Positions 60,356 through 64,000 of a DNA stretch of 64,000 nt are shown here, piece by piece. Positions within the stretch are counted from its first letter, which is position 1; each line of letters opens with the position of its first letter. The notes under the pieces are model-generated. The model made no database searches, was not told the DNA's origin, and saw only the letters and a program-made list of their open reading frames with translations. Source of the DNA: Corylus avellana (taxonomy: Eukaryota > Streptophyta > Magnoliopsida > Fagales > Betulaceae); NCBI RefSeq assembly GCF_901000735.1, contig NC_081546.1:8644254-8708253 (forward strand). Direction: 5' to 3'. The position numbers were made by a program, and so were the translations under genes.

Positions 60356-60514
60356 CAATTTACCTTATTCTGGAATATTGTAATCTTTGCCTTTATTTTT
60401 GATTGATTGTATTCTATACCCAAGTTCTATATATATAGAGAACAACACCTCAAGCTAGGATCGAGCTGAGGAAAGCTTTTTCTCTCCCTCTCTAAAGGTT
60501 CTCAAACCTTTTCA
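60217..60514 (+). repeat. 3' LTR of copia element 2
   Basis: 298 bp; same ends as the 5' LTR, with two extra bases in its TATATATATAG stretch and one T fewer at TTATTCTGG. Confidence 0.94.
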
Positions 60515-60519
60515 AGAAG

Positions 60520-60700
60520 CATGTAGTGGCGCGTACAGGCTTGGGCTAGCGGCAAAAGAGTAGATCGGCAACACAAGGAGTCGCTAAGTTTCCTAGCAAA
60601 ATATCGACGAAACCCAACCGCAAGGAGAAGCCAAAAGTCGAGGTGGAAGGGACAGCTGCTAGTGTTGCTGAATCTAGACGTTGCTGTTGGGTTTCAAAAT
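60520..60700 (-). mobile_element. Probable continuation of retroposon copy 3
   Basis: The sequence directly after copia 2 (GTGGCGCGTACAGGCTTGGG and onward) continues the GC-rich style seen at 55325-55470 and has GGCGCGT in common with it. Its outer boundary and target duplication were not found, so the end coordinate is approximate. Confidence 0.4.
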
Positions 60701-61790
60701 CAAACCATAGCAAAGAAAATGAATGAAAGAACAATTATTGATTTAACAGTAGCTCATGAGACGATGGTAACATGAAAAGTGGTAGAGCTAGGTAGAGATT
60801 TGGAGATCTAACAATTAATAATATATAGAAATATCAATTCACTTATGCACAATTTAATAAAATAGGTCGCTTTCCCTTTCTTTTTCTTTTTTTCTTTTTT
60901 TTTTGGACATTAAGTGGCTTTCAGTATTGCCAGCATTCCTAAATCCTATCCCTTCCCAAATTCTATGATCCAAATGAACGGGGGACGAATACTTACCAGT
61001 CAACCATCATCCTTATTTTTATACACTTACAAAAAAAAAAAAAAAGTGTAATGTTAGGGGGATTACATTTTCATTCCGCCTTTATTTCATCGGTCTAATT
61101 TTTTTTTTTTTTAACAAGGATTAATCAAAGAGTTAATATATACTGACACATTAGCTTAATGAGATAAAAATGAAAACAAAAAAAAAAACAATAAAACAAA
61201 ACAAAACAAAAATGAAGTAGTATATAACATTATTCTTAAAATATATAAAAATAAAGAAACCAAGTGACCAATTACTATTAAATTAGTAGAAAAGAAATGA
61301 TGTACACACTTCTACTTTCAAATTCTTAAATGCACATTTTTTGAATATTAAAATTACTTTTAAATATAAAATTTAATAATAACTTATTTACATATTTAAT
61401 TACTGTAAAAAGGAAAAATTATATGTGGGAAGAAGTAATTAAGTCAAACCTTCACCTTATCACCTACTTCCCCGGTTCCCGGTAAATCTATAAAGTGTGG
61501 CTATGCTGCTGCATATCTAACAAATGATATAGACGTTGTCACGTTATCAAATAGTTTTACATAGACGAACAATTATGAGAAAAAAAAAATTAGAGAAAGG
61601 CAAAATAAATCAGCAACAAAAGCAGGTCTTTTTTTATAATGGAAAAAGGTGCTTCTAGTTCTATCCGAATAGGGCCCACAACTCCGCACTTTTCCCTTTC
61701 CCTTTTCTATGCAAGAAGATGATCTTCTGAAGTTCTGAGGAATCCCTGAAAACAAGCCCACCTCTTCTTTCCCTTAACGAATATCTTCTC
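60701..61790. other. Intergenic DNA upstream of ELF3
   Basis: AT-rich with several homopolymer runs (61031-61045, 61100-61113, 61170-61200). No gene recognised. The ELF3 promoter is likely in its last part; a CT-rich run at 61786-61803 may mark the start of the leader. Confidence 0.5.
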
Positions 61791-61922
61791 TCTCTCTCTC
61801 TCCCTCCTCATATGCTTTTACATTTCCTATCCTTCGTCCGCAATTCACGCTTGCTTGTTCTGTCCTCCATCTGTTTCAGCTCCAAAAAAGGTCCTTTTCC
61901 TCTGAACCCCTAGTTCTCAGAA

Positions 61923-61979
61923 ATGCCTCAATTTCCGAGGAAGATTTCTGGGTTATTCCGAAATCGACTTGTCTTCTAA
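61923..61979 (+). promoter_or_regulatory. Upstream ORF 1 in the ELF3 leader (18 codons)
   Basis: ATG at 61923 to TAA at 61979, reading MPQFPRKISGLFRNRLVF. It lies about 290 nt before the ELF3 start. If the region is part of the mature leader it could lower translation of ELF3. A leader intron cannot be excluded. Confidence 0.35.
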
Positions 61980-62191
61980 AAGGAAAATTTATCACTTTGG
62001 TCGTCTGGAAGCGTGGGTTCACTCCGGGCTTTCAATTTTTCGCAAGTGGGTTTTCATTTCGGAAGTCTCGTTGGATTCTGGGTCATCGAGAAATCGGTCG
62101 GCAATTTCCAACAAAGTAAAGGTTGGTGGTTTCTGGGTTTGATTAATATTGAGTTTCTGCAAGTGGGTTTTTGGTATTAGAGGTCCTGGTA

Positions 62192-62251
62192 ATGAGATCT
62201 CTGGATGAATTTCATGTAAGAGCGAGGTTTTGTTATTGGGGTTTGTGTTGA
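62192..62251 (+). promoter_or_regulatory. Upstream ORF 2 in the ELF3 leader (19 codons)
   Basis: ATG at 62192 to TGA at 62251, ending 16 nt before the ELF3 ATG. Such a close spacing leaves little room for re-initiation. Existence in the mRNA is inferred, not shown. Confidence 0.35.
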
Positions 62252-62267
62252 AGTATACGGAGAGAGA

Positions 62268-64000
62268 ATGAAAAGAGGGAAAGATGACGAGAAGATCATG
62301 GGGCCCATGTTCCCGAGGCTTCATGTTAATGATACAGAGAAAGGAGGGCCAAGAGCACCTCCAAGGAATAAGATGGCTCTTTATGAACAGCTAAGTATTC
62401 CCTCTCAGAGGTTCAATCCTGGGGTCCTGTCTCATAACCGTCCAAATAACACTAGCAGTTTGGTTGTCCCCGCATCCTCGAGCCAGGTAATTGTTAGAAT
62501 TTAGAACTTGTATCTTTGCTTTCTTGTTCAACGTTCATGGTTTCTGGTGGAATGCTACTTACTGATTTCCTGACTTTGGGACATATGTCTACGTAGTGAG
62601 TTACTAGCCTGGAGATTGTGAAGTCATGTTTATTAGTAATATTCTATAAGTTTGGTTTTAATTTGATGATTTAGTTGCAAATCTTAATGAAGAATGATAG
62701 GGGGATATGCAATCATATTTTGCCGTATTTATTGGTTCCAGAGTCATAGTTGATAGAACGGCTTGGCGTTTTAGTTTTTCCCGTGCTTGAAAGGTTGGTC
62801 AAGGGGGATTTTGTTTGCTCTGTATAACTATTTCATGTTTTCTTCTCCCCACTCAAATGGTGGATTTCCGAGGACATGAAAATAAATATTGCATTTTGGA
62901 GCTCATAGGAATTGTTTGTTGCATAATTTACGCCAGCTTCATTCTTCTACAATTGAGCAGTATGTATATTCGTGGTTGGATGTGACTGCTAAGTTCTTCC
63001 TCTTGCATGTTTGATTACTCTGCATATTTACATGTCTCCAGGGAGCCGCATATGCGCATATACCAACTATAGCTACTACACTAACAACTTAGTTCTCATA
63101 TTTCTGATTATTAGGTGCAACCTATTTTTGCAGGGGAATAGCCTTGAAAGAAGTTTTCACTTCCCGCTTCACATACCTGCATCAGCACCCACTCATTGGG
63201 CTGAGAAATTTATAAGTCGGCAGTCTGAAGGATCAGGTTCGAACAATTCATTGGCACAACTCAAGGAGAGGAAAAAAGTAGGAGATGAAGACGACTTTAT
63301 TGTTCCTGTATTTGTTCAATCAGGAACAGGGCAATGCGTTGATAAAACTCAAAACAGTATTGATAGGGAAAAACTCACTCCCTTCAGCCCTACTTATTCT
63401 GGTCGCTCTGTAAGACACAAAAATGTTTATGATGAAGATCCAAAATTAACTACCTCCCCAGCTCTCAGATTGAGGCAAGAAGTGAGATGTGAGAGTGAAG
63501 AGTGCCCAAAAGTGAATGGGCCCAGTCATTCAGTAAAATCTAGAACAGATCCATCAACCAGAGAAAAGATTGAAGGGCTTGTGAAGGAATCCAATGCAAC
63601 TCATGATCAAGAGTATCAAGATTTCCCTGTGACGAATGTTAGCAGTTCATTTGATATTGATACTTATTCACAACAAGAGTTCAGAACCAGGTCGCCACTG
63701 GTTGACACTATATTTGTTGAGTCTGTAAGGGATGTAGAGAACGGAAATGGTCACCACCACCTAAGAAGCATCTCTCACTTGAGAGAGGACAATATCAGTC
63801 CCATTGAGCCTGATAATGGCAGTGAATATCTTGGGGACAGGACAAACATGTCACTACAAATGGGAAACTTAGACAAATGTGATGATGTCTCTGAGACCTC
63901 CATGGTGGATTCTATATCGGGCTTTGATATCTCTCCAGATGATGTCGTAGGAGTAATAGGTCAGAAACATTTCTGGAAAGCAAGAAAAGCGATTGTCAAG
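62268..64000 (+). CDS. ELF3: EARLY FLOWERING 3, N-terminal half (runs off the window)
   Basis: ELF3 is the scaffold of the nuclear evening complex with ELF4 and LUX. It represses transcription at night, gates light input to the clock, and affects flowering time and thermal growth. Exon 1 is 62268-62486 (73 codons), starting [20 protein letters not shown] and holding the hallmark [20 protein letters not shown]. Exon 2 starts at 63134 after a 647-bp intron and is open to the window end (289 codons). It includes [11 protein letters not shown], then [20 protein letters not shown] and [19 protein letters not shown], the start of the conserved middle block. The total visible is 362 residues of a protein that is 695 residues long in Arabidopsis. 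The start is fixed by the conserved MKRGKD. No break is seen. The C-terminal proline- and glutamine-rich parts lie outside. Confidence 0.97.

Larger units (their letters stand above)
55476..60514 (+). mobile_element. Ty1/copia retrotransposon 2, structurally complete
   Basis: LTRs at 55476-55772 and 60217-60514 start TGTTAAGGGAATATC and end CAAACCTTTTCA. The 5-bp target duplication AGAAG lies at 55471-55475 and 60515-60519. The primer-binding site TGGTATCAGAGC (55773-55784) follows the 5' LTR directly and fits initiator tRNA-Met. A polypurine tract (GCGGGGGGA) precedes the 3' LTR. By eye the LTRs differ at about eight positions plus two short indels, so this insertion is older than copia 1. 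The single gag-pol frame has three stops but no frameshift. Confidence 0.96.

Overview
The window is nuclear DNA of a flowering plant, very probably a woody rosid eudicot. It is AT-rich, with short coding exons, long GT-AG introns and plant-specific gene families, and transposable elements are stacked between and inside genes. Two runs of N (27844-27943 and 28604-28623) show it is a scaffold with gaps. I cannot name the species.

Host genes. Four kinds can be supported. At the left edge (minus strand) are the first two exons of an NADP-dependent alkenal double-bond reductase. At 6.8-10.4 kb (minus) is a complete four-exon gene for a DUF866 / CXXC-motif zinc-binding protein. From 19.0 to 45.6 kb (plus) is a tandem array of neprosin-like genes (DUF4409 + DUF239): three intact seven-exon copies A, C and D of 415, 414 and 423 residues, and one broken copy B. 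At the right edge (plus) is the 5' half of EARLY FLOWERING 3 (ELF3), starting at 62268 and running off the window.

Mobile DNA. Between and inside these genes lie two Ty1/copia elements with both LTRs and target duplications (24979-31621, very similar LTRs; 55476-60514, three in-frame stops and an altered integrase residue), a solo LTR (16652-17390) nested in a MITE-like element, a Ty3/gypsy RNase H remnant (12215-12880), and several LINE pieces (13013-14040, 14400-15185, 18301-18601, 33121-35835, 47690-52150). There is also an unclassified non-LTR retroposon family with three copies, all on the minus strand, two of them bounded by 15-17 bp duplications. Two CACTA-like non-autonomous elements, two short palindromic MITEs and a 1-kb foldback element complete the set.

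How it fits together. The neprosin copies share exon sizes, phase-0 introns and upstream sequence, so they arose by tandem duplication that carried the promoter along. Copy B was then destroyed by a 2-bp deletion in exon 1, a copia insertion upstream, and a LINE in intron 2 with loss of exons 3-7. In all intact copies the second conserved acidic position of the neprosin fold appears as Asp (GGDV) where relatives I remember have Glu (GGEV). I regard this as the most interesting protein-level observation. I found no wholly new multi-gene system. The novelty here lies in the neprosin array and in the nested retroposon architecture around it.
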